In this document: in pieces, positions 1-6,302 of the stretch
Numbering within the stretch: the stretch's first letter is position 1
Layout of the letters: every line of letters starts with the position of its first letter
Assembly: GCA_937928405.1 (NCBI GenBank)
Contig: CALFWZ010000068.1
Coordinates: 1 to 64,000, forward strand
DNA length: 64,000 nucleotides
Source of the DNA: an uncultured Saprospiraceae bacterium
Lineage (GTDB): Bacteria > Bacteroidota > Bacteroidia > Chitinophagales > Saprospiraceae
Direction: 5' to 3'
Translations under genes and position numbers: made by a program
The notes under the pieces: generated by a model
Database searches by the model: none
What the model was told of the DNA's origin: nothing
Seen by the model: the letters and a program-made list of their open reading frames with translations, nothing else

Positions 1-1
1 T

Positions 2-235
2 CACTATTATCCCTTTGGGATGCAGTTCGGTGGTCCTCCCAGCAATGCTTGGATTGGCGATACGAATGGAAGGAGATATGACTACACTTACAACGGTAAG
101 GAGTTTAATAAAGATTTTGGATTAGATTGGTCAGATTATGGTGCGCGGTGGTATGATGCCACGATTGGGAGATGGGGGCTGTTGATCCACTGGCGGAGAG
201 TTATGCTTCCTACTCGCCATATAATTATACGTTGA
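2..235 (+). CDS. RHS repeat-associated core fragment, 5' partial, frameshifted at its end
   Basis: This reading frame enters from outside the left edge and encodes the conserved RHS core that precedes a toxin tip: HYYPFGMQF, then YTYNGKEFNKDFGLDWSDYGARWYDA and TIGRW. The family normally continues directly into VDPLAE and NPVLFIDPDGR. Here that continuation lies in the next frame (see 172-1005). The break falls at a run of five G at 174-178; one more G would restore AGA TGG GGG GCT GTT GAT. I read this as the 3' part of a large RHS/YD-repeat polymorphic toxin whose body is left of the window. A real frameshift and a base-calling error in the G run cannot be told apart from one sequence. Confidence 0.7.
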   Translation, partial: HYYPFGMQFGGPPSNAWIGDTNGRRYDYTYNGKEFNKDFGLDWSDYGARWYDATIGRWGLLIHWRRVMLPTRHIIIR

Positions 236-1005
236 ATAATCCAGTGTTGTTTATTGATCCGGATGGGCGGTATGTGAGTTCGAATGAGTCTTATAATGCG
301 GTGGGAGGACAGATGGATAAGAATGAAAAGAGTGACGATATTCCTCATGGTTGGGTAGAAATTGATGGGAAATTTACCTTTAGTAAAGATGTTACGAGTC
401 AAGAAGATGCTGTTAATAAATATGGGAAAAATGCAAAATATGTTGGAGAAACCCATAGCTATCAAAGTGTAGATGGACCAATCGATTTACTAGAAGACGG
501 AACTTGGACCTTGGGTGGAATACGAAGACTATCTCCAGGATCATTGTCGTTTTATTTAAATAATAGTTCAAATAGTATGACGGCAACAGAAGTTATGGGA
601 GGGGCTATGCAATCAAGTATTGGAGCTTCTGCTTCTGGTAGAAATTTTGGGCTAACTGGGTATGGACTTTCAAAATATCAAGTCAATAATTTAAGATTTA
701 ATTTGTTTGGAAATATTACGCTAAAAGGGACATCCGTAATGAACTTTAGTAATGTACTAAAATTTAGTGGAGGAAGTTTGACATTTTTAGGAGTCGCCAA
801 TTCGTGGAACTCTGATCAAGGGGTTGGTCTAAAAATTTCAGATACTGTAGCAGGGATTGGATCTCTAGGAAAAGGTGGTTTTGGGATAACTTCTATTTAT
901 TATCTTATAAAAACTTCTTCGGTTAATTTTCATAACATGTCTTTAAAAGGACAACAGAGGATTATTCAAAATATGAGAGGCCATGTACCTTCAATAAAAA
1001 ACTGA
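172..1005 (+). CDS. RHS tip with unclassified C-terminal toxin-like domain (frameshifted from its core)
   Basis: The first residues, VDPLAESYASYSPYNY and NPVLFIDPDGR, are the canonical end of the RHS core, so the nominal ATG at 172 is probably internal to the GRWGAVDPLAE segment and not a true start. After the DPDGR marker about 230 residues follow that I do not recognise. They contain a glycine-rich hydrophobic stretch (about residues 185-240, with GVGLKISDTVAGIGSLGKGGFG) and a short basic tail. By position this is the variable toxin domain of a polymorphic RHS protein. A small membrane protein starts five bases after its stop, which would suit an immunity partner. The toxin activity is unknown. 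Confidence 0.65.
   Translation: MGAVDPLAESYASYSPYNYTLNNPVLFIDPDGRYVSSNESYNAVGGQMDKNEKSDDIPHGWVEIDGKFTFSKDVTSQEDAVNKYGKNAKYVGETHSYQSVDGPIDLLEDGTWTLGGIRRLSPGSLSFYLNNSSNSMTATEVMGGAMQSSIGASASGRNFGLTGYGLSKYQVNNLRFNLFGNITLKGTSVMNFSNVLKFSGGSLTFLGVANSWNSDQGVGLKISDTVAGIGSLGKGGFGITSIYYLIKTSSVNFHNMSLKGQQRIIQNMRGHVPSIKN
181..316 (+). repeat. RHS core direct repeat, copy 1 of VDPLAE-DPDGR segment
   Basis: This 136-base segment is almost identical to 1583-1718 and has the same length. It codes for VDPLAE through the conserved DPDGRYVSSN and AYNAVGGQM end of the RHS core. Conserved-core copies followed by unrelated tips are what recombination-driven tip replacement leaves behind. Confidence 0.8.
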
Positions 1006-1010
1006 AAATT

Positions 1011-1337
1011 TTGAAATTGTATTTTTACCTTTATTTGAGTTGTTTATCTATATATAGAAAGATTTATCCTTCGGATAATTCACTGGAGGTATATGGAATT
1101 ATATTACTAAGTACCTCAGAAATGTTTTATTTTATGGCATTTTGTGGAGTTTATTTACCTGATCTGGCGTTTAATAATATTTTAGGATTTATCCTTTATA
1201 TGATTATTGGTTTCATTAATTATTTACTAATATTCAAGTTTAACTCACAATCAAAATTAAAAAAAGTTCCAATCTACTCAGGAGTTATATTTTTTTTAGT
1301 TGGTTTATCTCTTTTTATAGGATCTACGTATTTGTAA
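1011..1337 (+). CDS. Small multi-pass membrane protein, candidate immunity protein
   Basis: A 108-residue protein with a TTG start placed five bases after the preceding toxin-tip stop. It has about three hydrophobic segments (near residues 24-48, 54-76 and 88-106) and no recognisable domain. In RHS and other polymorphic toxin loci the gene directly downstream of a tip usually encodes its specific immunity protein, and membrane immunity proteins tend to guard against pore-forming or lipid-attacking toxins. The assignment rests on position only. The TTG start is inferred, because there is no better start in frame and the coding continues to 1337. Confidence 0.5.
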   Translation: MKLYFYLYLSCLSIYRKIYPSDNSLEVYGIILLSTSEMFYFMAFCGVYLPDLAFNNILGFILYMIIGFINYLLIFKFNSQSKLKKVPIYSGVIFFLVGLSLFIGSTYL

Positions 1338-1339
1338 AA

Positions 1340-1423
1340 GAGAGCAGTTTTAAATCCGTTGTGACACCCGCTCTAACACCAAGACTAAAAAGCGTTGTTG
1401 CTAGTTTAGGCGTCCACGTCTAG
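1340..1423 (+). pseudogene. Remnant coding tail between RHS cassettes
   Basis: One frame after the membrane-protein stop reads SSFKSVVTPALTPRLKSVV and ends VASLGVHV at a TAG at 1421-1423. There is no start codon of its own. It looks like the leftover tail of a displaced toxin or other gene and is followed at once by a terminator-like hairpin. I do not recognise the family. Confidence 0.3.
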
Positions 1424-1437
1424 AAACGAAAATATAA

Positions 1438-1470
1438 GGAGCCTCTAAGAAATCAGGGGCTCTTTTATTT
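1438..1470 (+). terminator. Probable rho-independent terminator after first RHS cassette
   Basis: GAGCCTC and GGGGCTC arms flank an A-rich loop and are followed by TTTTATTT. It closes the first toxin/immunity unit. A related hairpin with CCTGA/TCAGG arms occurs after the last immunity gene, at 4851-4875. Confidence 0.55.
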
Positions 1471-1582
1471 ACATTATACTTTGAAGCTTAGTTTGTTTAA
1501 GAAAAGCATCCATTTTTTAGAAGAAACGTCTTGCCAAAGAACTGAAGAACGCGAGTAAAAAGGTGCGCAGAGGTTTTATAGT

Positions 1583-1718
1583 GTTGATCCACTGGCGGAG
1601 AGTTACTACTCGCACTCACCGTATAATTATGTCATGAATAATCCGGTGTTGTTTATTGATCCGGATGGGCGGTATGTGAGTTCGAATAGTGCTTATAATG
1701 CGGTGGGAGGACAGATGG
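1583..1718 (+). repeat. RHS core direct repeat, copy 2
   Basis: Same 136-base VDPLAE-to-GGQM coding segment as 181-316, with a handful of substitutions. Upstream of it the frame stays open only back to a stop at 1556-1558, so the cassette has lost the rest of the RHS core and is an orphan tip. Confidence 0.8.
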
Positions 1719-2398
1719 CTGACGAAGGAGGGAATTCTGGCGAGCCCGTGTTTGATTCAGAGAATAAAACGTTAACAATTAATGCCAATATAATATTTTA
1801 TGGAGATGCAGCTTCAGATGAATTGGCGACTCAAACTGCTAGTAATATACAAAACGCATGGAATAAAGAAGCTTGGCAAACTGAAAATGGTTGGACCGTG
1901 CAATTCAGTGTTACAGGTTCCTATGCTCCTAATATAACAGCAGCTGAAATCGCAGGTAATACGGATCTTAAAAACAACTATATAAAGGTTGTTGATACCG
2001 ATGTAGGTCCATCATATATGACTGGAGGTAGACAAGGACCTGGATCAAATACTGGAGTATGGAGATTAAAGGATATTCAAGGAAGTGGATCAACCACCGC
2101 TGCTCATGAATTTGGACATATGATGGGATTAGTCCAAGGTTCAAGAGATGGTCATCCACCTAGAGACCAACGGGGAAAAGGGGCTCCGGAAATAATGGCA
2201 GCTAGAGGAAGCTGGGTTGATTCTAAATTTCAATATGACCCTAAAGCAAATCCAGGTGCAAAGGGAGGAACAATAAATCCTAGAACAAGAGTTGTTAAAC
2301 CTCACAACGTTGGAGCTGTAATTAATAATATGCATGTTCGTTTTAAAAATGGAAAATTGTCATGGGGAATTGGTCATTTAACTAATAAATCATATTAA
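1634..2398 (+). CDS. Orphan RHS tip with predicted HExxH metallopeptidase toxin domain
   Basis: The frame opens after a stop at 1556 with FYSVDPLAE and continues through NPVLFIDPDGR, the end of an RHS core, and then a different tip. From the ATG at 1634 the product is 254 residues. The tip carries AAHEFGHMMGL (H158, E159, H162, G165), a zincin HExxHxxG signature, with H174 as a possible third ligand and PEIMAA (M188) resembling a Met-turn. The classic metzincin third histidine six residues after the second is a Gln, so the exact clan is unclear. Without the RHS body this tip has no obvious delivery shell, unless it recombines into the upstream full-length gene or uses a cryptic start. A lipoprotein gene follows after two bases. 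Confidence 0.7.
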   Translation: MNNPVLFIDPDGRYVSSNSAYNAVGGQMADEGGNSGEPVFDSENKTLTINANIIFYGDAASDELATQTASNIQNAWNKEAWQTENGWTVQFSVTGSYAPNITAAEIAGNTDLKNNYIKVVDTDVGPSYMTGGRQGPGSNTGVWRLKDIQGSGSTTAAHEFGHMMGLVQGSRDGHPPRDQRGKGAPEIMAARGSWVDSKFQYDPKANPGAKGGTINPRTRVVKPHNVGAVINNMHVRFKNGKLSWGIGHLTNKSY

Positions 2399-2400
2399 TA

Positions 2401-2778
2401 ATGAGAAAGAAGGTATTATATGTTATAATCATCATTTTTTATTGTTGTAGTAGTTGTACTGAAACAAAGATAAAAAGAACAATATTAGATTGGAAGAAAG
2501 ATGAAATTGGTTGTTTGGGATTAAGACTAGATATATTTAACAATAATCTTGGAATTATCTCAAGTGAATTTTTAGGAAAATCAAATAATAATTTGACGAA
2601 TCTATTAGGAAAACCAAATGAAATATTAGATGCAAAAGATGGTAAATTGTATAGTTATTTTGTTGCTCCCGGCAATCAGTGTACTGATAATTCATTTGAT
2701 GATCAAATAGATGTTTTAAGATTAGCATTTAAGGTAAAAAAGAATAAGGTAGTTGACATACATGAGCTACAACCTTAA
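2401..2778 (+). CDS. Small lipoprotein, candidate immunity protein for the HExxH tip
   Basis: The 125-residue product starts two bases after the peptidase-tip stop. Its N-terminus is a basic, strongly hydrophobic signal ending SSC (C19), which fits a lipoprotein processed by signal peptidase II. The mature part has a SmpA/BamE-like cue (LLGKPNEILDAKDGK, then Y-x-Y and hydrophobic strands), a fold used by several periplasmic inhibitors. A lipoprotein location would protect the cell envelope from a peptidase toxin. Immunity is inferred from position and localisation. The gene is visibly AT-richer than the flanking loci. Confidence 0.55.
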   Translation: MRKKVLYVIIIIFYCCSSCTETKIKRTILDWKKDEIGCLGLRLDIFNNNLGIISSEFLGKSNNNLTNLLGKPNEILDAKDGKLYSYFVAPGNQCTDNSFDDQIDVLRLAFKVKKNKVVDIHELQP

Positions 2779-2893
2779 ACTTAAAGTTTTGCCTATTACT
2801 AAAACCGGACAATGGCCAAGGGCTACAGCTAGTAGATATAAGGGAGATGGTATAAAAACATTTGAAAAAATTCAAAATCTTTTGAATAAATAA
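2762..2893 (+). pseudogene. 43-codon remnant of a displaced toxin C-terminus
   Basis: A short frame overlapping the end of the lipoprotein gene encodes PITKTGQWPRATASRYKGDG and then IKTFEKIQNLLNK before TAA. This basic, compact sequence looks like the last segment of a nuclease-type toxin tip, cut off from its RHS core. It lies just upstream of an unassigned gene at 2946 that could have been its immunity gene. No function is assigned. Confidence 0.35.
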
Positions 2894-2945
2894 TATTCTA
2901 GACACTTTTCAATTAGGAGAGTCAAAGTTTTAAGAACAAAAACTA

Positions 2946-3797
2946 ATGTTTGATAAATATATTAATGATAATAGAAACATTTCTATATCAGGCTACGATT
3001 CAAAATTTCCTAAAAAAAAATTTAATACAGAAGCGGGCTCTTTAGTATTAATTTTTAGACACCATTTAATGAGGAACTTCATTAGCCTTGACAAGGATAT
3101 TCATATTATAGTTAATCAAAAAGAAGAAAGATTAGTAGAGAACCTTGATAATCTTTTTATTACGAGAAATATTGACTTGAATGAATATTGGTCAAAAGAA
3201 GAGGAAAAAAGACGATTAATAGTTCTAGATATAATATACACCTGTTTACTAGATGTGTGTAAACTCCTTCAATGGGAAGAAAGAATTATAAAAAATATTA
3301 GGAAGGATATTTTAAAAAGAAAATTTAGGGAGTCTATTGTATATAAGGAACAAATTCTTGAAAATGATCAAAAACTGTTTTTTACAATTGAAGTATGCTT
3401 TGGATTGTGTACTGGTTGTTTGAGAATGGGGAATGAGTTTGAACATAAAATTGAAATTATTCCTCTAATGATGAATGAACATTTTTGGGCAGTTTTCAGT
3501 AAGGATTTTGTGTTTGATAAACCTTCGAGATCTTATGTGAATTTATGTAAGCTAAACAAAAGTATAATTTTCAAAATATCTGTAAATCATAAATTTTTTG
3601 ATTTATTTTTATACATCAATTCTCCCATATCTAAAGGCAAACAAATTTGGAGTTTGTTATCCTTTGTTCCTGAAATTGATCAAAAGGAAAAAGCTAAAAT
3701 TATTCAGAACAAATTTACAGATTTAGAATATAAAATTTTATTAAAAAAACATTTATCTAAAAGCTTAAGAAATATTGTTTTTTTATCTTCGAATTAA
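2946..3797 (+). CDS. Hypothetical protein, candidate orphan immunity protein
   Basis: A 283-residue soluble protein with no signal peptide or membrane segment, rich in Lys, Ile and Phe and coded in AT-rich DNA. I recognise no domain. Charged helices (about residues 60-150) are followed by a more beta-like half with an aromatic stretch (MNEHFWAVFSKDFVF). It sits after a toxin-tail remnant (2762-2893) and before the next RHS core fragment, which is where orphan immunity genes accumulate. Function is inferred only from context. Confidence 0.45.
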   Translation: MFDKYINDNRNISISGYDSKFPKKKFNTEAGSLVLIFRHHLMRNFISLDKDIHIIVNQKEERLVENLDNLFITRNIDLNEYWSKEEEKRRLIVLDIIYTCLLDVCKLLQWEERIIKNIRKDILKRKFRESIVYKEQILENDQKLFFTIEVCFGLCTGCLRMGNEFEHKIEIIPLMMNEHFWAVFSKDFVFDKPSRSYVNLCKLNKSIIFKISVNHKFFDLFLYINSPISKGKQIWSLLSFVPEIDQKEKAKIIQNKFTDLEYKILLKKHLSKSLRNIVFLSSN

Positions 3798-3884
3798 GAG
3801 AAAAAACGTAGCCCGTTGTGAGACCACAAGTCGCAACGCAAAATAAAAGGCATTAAAAAATCAAAGAATTTGTTTACACCACTC

Positions 3885-4098
3885 CCAATTTCAATTAACC
3901 GATCATTTGGGCAATGTTAGAATTCTCTTTGAAGATAAAAATCAAAATGGGAAAATCACCAAACTCAATCCAGAAGGTAGCAACAGCAAAAATCCCTACA
4001 TCATCGACGAGGAGGAGATTGTCGTCGTCAATCATTATTATCCGTTTGGGATGCAATTCGGTGGTCGGTCGAGTAACCCTTGGTTTGGTGGGAAGTAG
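3885..4098 (+). pseudogene. RHS core fragment (LTDHLGNVR to YYPFGMQFGG)
   Basis: An open frame reads LTDHLGNVRILFEDKNQNGK, then an acidic spacer and NHYYPFGMQFGG, the signature of the RHS/YD-repeat core, and stops at 4096-4098 after WFGGK. The part after YYPFGMQF that should encode YNGKE and the DPDGR end is missing. It shares about 165 bases with 4912-5073 and its end matches the first bases of the window. Confidence 0.7.
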
Positions 4099-4190
4099 AA
4101 ACCTATGTAGATGAATTTGGAGAAATGTCTACTCAAGCTCCAGGATTGCATATCATAGCTGGTGGTAATCCAGCTTTAATCTTCATTTAG
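4098..4190 (+). pseudogene. Remnant toxin tail
   Basis: In the frame next to the RHS fragment, ETYVDEFGEMSTQAPGLHII and AGGNPALIFI run to a TAG at 4188-4190. It has no start and looks like the final residues of a tip joined to the RHS fragment with a one-base offset. The gene at 4221 follows after 30 bases and may be the immunity gene that went with it. Confidence 0.35.
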
Positions 4191-4220
4191 ATAAAACAAA
4201 GCCTAAATAAAAGAATAAGC

Positions 4221-4763
4221 ATGAACAAAAAGGTGAGAGATGTAGAATGGACCCAGGCTAAATATCGACTAAAGCAAATTTCACAAGTAAACCTTCATGA
4301 AATAGGCTTTAGTTGCTATGTGGCAAGCATGGGAGGTTTGTCTAAAGGCGATCTTAAATCAATAGAGAAAAAAAGAGATTTTAAATTTATTAGGATTGAT
4401 AAATTTAATTCAAAGTCGTTCTTACAAAAGGCAGTACCATTTTTTCTATCTAGTTATTGGGGGGTAGCAGAGATCAATTGTATTTTGAAGATAGAAGATA
4501 TTTTAGATGATATGACTAATCAAGTGATGGCTGAGCTTTATATCTTTAATGATAAACATAAAGAGGAATTCAATCGTAATATTTCTACCATTAACAATCC
4601 TTTAGAAATTTCTGATTTTGTTGAACAATATTCTGATTTTTTCATGTATCAATTAGACGCAGATAACATGGAATCAAAAACAGGAATGGTTGAGATAATT
4701 AGCTTCGGAAAAGACTGTCCTAAAATTTTAAAGAAAATATCAGAGCTTTCTTTTTTTAAATAA
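4221..4763 (+). CDS. Hypothetical protein, candidate orphan immunity protein
   Basis: A 180-residue acidic-to-neutral cytoplasmic protein without signal peptide or membrane segments. I do not recognise a family. It has a mixed alpha/beta look, with a central FLSSYWGVAEINCILKIEDI segment and a C-terminus ending in KKISELSFFK. It lies just after a toxin-tail remnant and before a terminator and another RHS core fragment, so it is most simply read as an immunity gene kept after loss of its toxin. Confidence 0.45.
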   Translation: MNKKVRDVEWTQAKYRLKQISQVNLHEIGFSCYVASMGGLSKGDLKSIEKKRDFKFIRIDKFNSKSFLQKAVPFFLSSYWGVAEINCILKIEDILDDMTNQVMAELYIFNDKHKEEFNRNISTINNPLEISDFVEQYSDFFMYQLDADNMESKTGMVEIISFGKDCPKILKKISELSFFK

Positions 4764-4850
4764 AAACAATCATAAAATAATAGCCTATGCTGTGAGCAGA
4801 CAAAAAGTTAAGTAAAAATGTAATCATCAGAAGCAAAAACATTAAAAGCC

Positions 4851-4875
4851 CCTGAGAAGTCAGGATCTTTTTTCT
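4851..4875 (+). terminator. Probable terminator after last immunity gene
   Basis: Perfect CCTGA / TCAGG stem (4851-4855 with 4860-4864) with a GAAG loop, followed by ATCTTTTTTC. It resembles the hairpin at 1438-1470, so the cassettes may carry similar ends. Confidence 0.55.
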
Positions 4876-4911
4876 TTAAATATTTTTTTAAATTTACCTA
4901 CACTTCCGCTA

Positions 4912-5152
4912 CCAATTTCAACTAACCGATCATTTAGGCAATGTTAGAATTCTCTTTGAAGATAAAAATCAAAACGGTAAAATCACCAAACTCAATCCAG
5001 ATGAAAATAGCAAAAATCCCTACATCATCGACAAGGAGGAGATTGTCTTCGTCAATCATTATTATCCGTTTGGTAACCAATCAAGTAGTCAGCTAGCACT
5101 CCTTAGCACTAACAGAAATCTTGTTGATTGCTTTAGAAAAGCACAAATTTAA
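4912..5152 (+). pseudogene. RHS core fragment, second copy
   Basis: The open frame encodes LTDHLGNVRILFEDKNQNGK again, then IIDKEEIVFVNHYYPFG, and then changes abruptly to an unrelated tail (NQSSSQLALLSTNRNLVDC) ending at TAA 5150-5152. It repeats 3885-4049 with one codon fewer and a few substitutions. It is not preceded by a start, so it is a recombination leftover that marks the right edge of the array. Confidence 0.65.
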
Positions 5153-5219
5153 TTTAAAATAGTATCTTACCATCGATCCCACCACCGAATTAACCCAAGC
5201 ATATCAATGACGAGATACC

Positions 5220-6179
5220 ATGCAAATCAAAAAATATTTATACTCCTTTACTTATGATAATACAGAACGAGAGTTATCTAAACTAGAATCCAGATCCATT
5301 TTCAAGCAAGAAGATAAAAACAAATTACTTTTTTCTGATGTAAAAATAGCACCTTCGTATAGTGCTTTTATTAAAAATAGATTGGCGGTCATTTTATTTT
5401 CTGGAGATTATGCGTCCTTAATCGAGGCTATCAAAAAGGAAAACATCTGTATCGACGGGTTTAAGGTAGAGTATATAGTTATCGAAGGAGATACCACAAA
5501 ATACAAGCAGCGGCTAGAAAAATTAAAAGATATCGGTTTTAGTATTGATGGCGAACCTGATTATTATCAGCCCACCACCACGTATGCTTTATGCCATTAC
5601 GAGGGGATCTGGGTTTTCGGGATTTTGGTCAAAGATAAATTTGCCTGGCAAAAACATCAACAAAAACCTTGTTCTTACAGCAACTCGATCCATATAAATA
5701 TTGCCAAAGCGCTGGTCAATATTGCTGGAAATGCCAACCAAGAAAAAACGGTACTCGATGCTTGTTGTGGCGCAGGGACCATCTTACTAGAAGCGTGTTT
5801 CGCAGGCAGGAAGATCGAAGGTTGTGACATCAACTGGAAATTATGCCGAGATGCCCGAAGAAATCTAGCGCACTTCCATTATACCGCAACGGTATATCGC
5901 TCTGACATCAAGGATATCACCAAAAGCTATGATGCGGCTATTATTGACTTGCCCTACAACTTGTTAAGCAAGGCGACCAATCAAGATATTCAACACATAA
6001 TAGCTGCAGCAGCAAGCATAGCAAATCGCTTGGTCATCGTATCTACCTCAGATATTACCGACATTATCAAAAATATAGACTTTCACTTATCAGACTATTG
6101 CGTCGTTAGAAAAAAAGGAAATTTAAAATTCGTTAGAAAAATATGGGTTTGTGAAAAGATTGAACAGGTTTTTACGTAA
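5220..6179 (+). CDS. SAM-dependent methyltransferase, Trm11/UPF0020-like
   Basis: A 319-residue protein whose C-terminal half is a Rossmann-fold methyltransferase. The SAM motif I is VLDACCGAGTILLEACFAG, an acidic residue ends strand 2 (GCDINWK), and the catalytic motif IV is DLPYNL (D/N-P-P-Y type). The N-terminal half (about 1-150) is a divergent RNA-binding-like region in the place of a THUMP domain. This arrangement is typical of Trm11/Trm-G10 enzymes that methylate the N2 of guanosine in tRNA. The substrate is inferred from the family. It starts 67 bases after the RHS remnants and is not obviously part of them. Confidence 0.75.
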   Translation: MQIKKYLYSFTYDNTERELSKLESRSIFKQEDKNKLLFSDVKIAPSYSAFIKNRLAVILFSGDYASLIEAIKKENICIDGFKVEYIVIEGDTTKYKQRLEKLKDIGFSIDGEPDYYQPTTTYALCHYEGIWVFGILVKDKFAWQKHQQKPCSYSNSIHINIAKALVNIAGNANQEKTVLDACCGAGTILLEACFAGRKIEGCDINWKLCRDARRNLAHFHYTATVYRSDIKDITKSYDAAIIDLPYNLLSKATNQDIQHIIAAAASIANRLVIVSTSDITDIIKNIDFHLSDYCVVRKKGNLKFVRKIWVCEKIEQVFT

Positions 6180-6233
6180 AAAGGAAAATTGAATTTATTG
6201 TTGAGGTTGAGGTTGAAAATACATTTCATAATT

Positions 6234-6276
6234 CAAAAAAAAATAGCTACCTCCAAAATTAATGGAAGATAGCTAT
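6234..6276 (-). terminator. Terminator of the SdrD-B repeat gene
   Basis: On the minus strand ATAGCTATCTTCC and GGAGGTAGCTAT form an imperfect stem followed by a run of nine T (the A run at 6235-6243). It lies 27 bases past the stop of the 6303-11540 gene and between convergent genes. Confidence 0.65.
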
Positions 6277-6302
6277 CTCAAGAATCATTTCTACGCAAAA
6301 AA

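Noticed and set aside
1..5152. The repeats in the RHS region as a CRISPR or insertion sequence
   Set aside because: Repeats are coding, 136-165 bases long and encode the RHS core; there is no transposase and there are no terminal inverted repeats.
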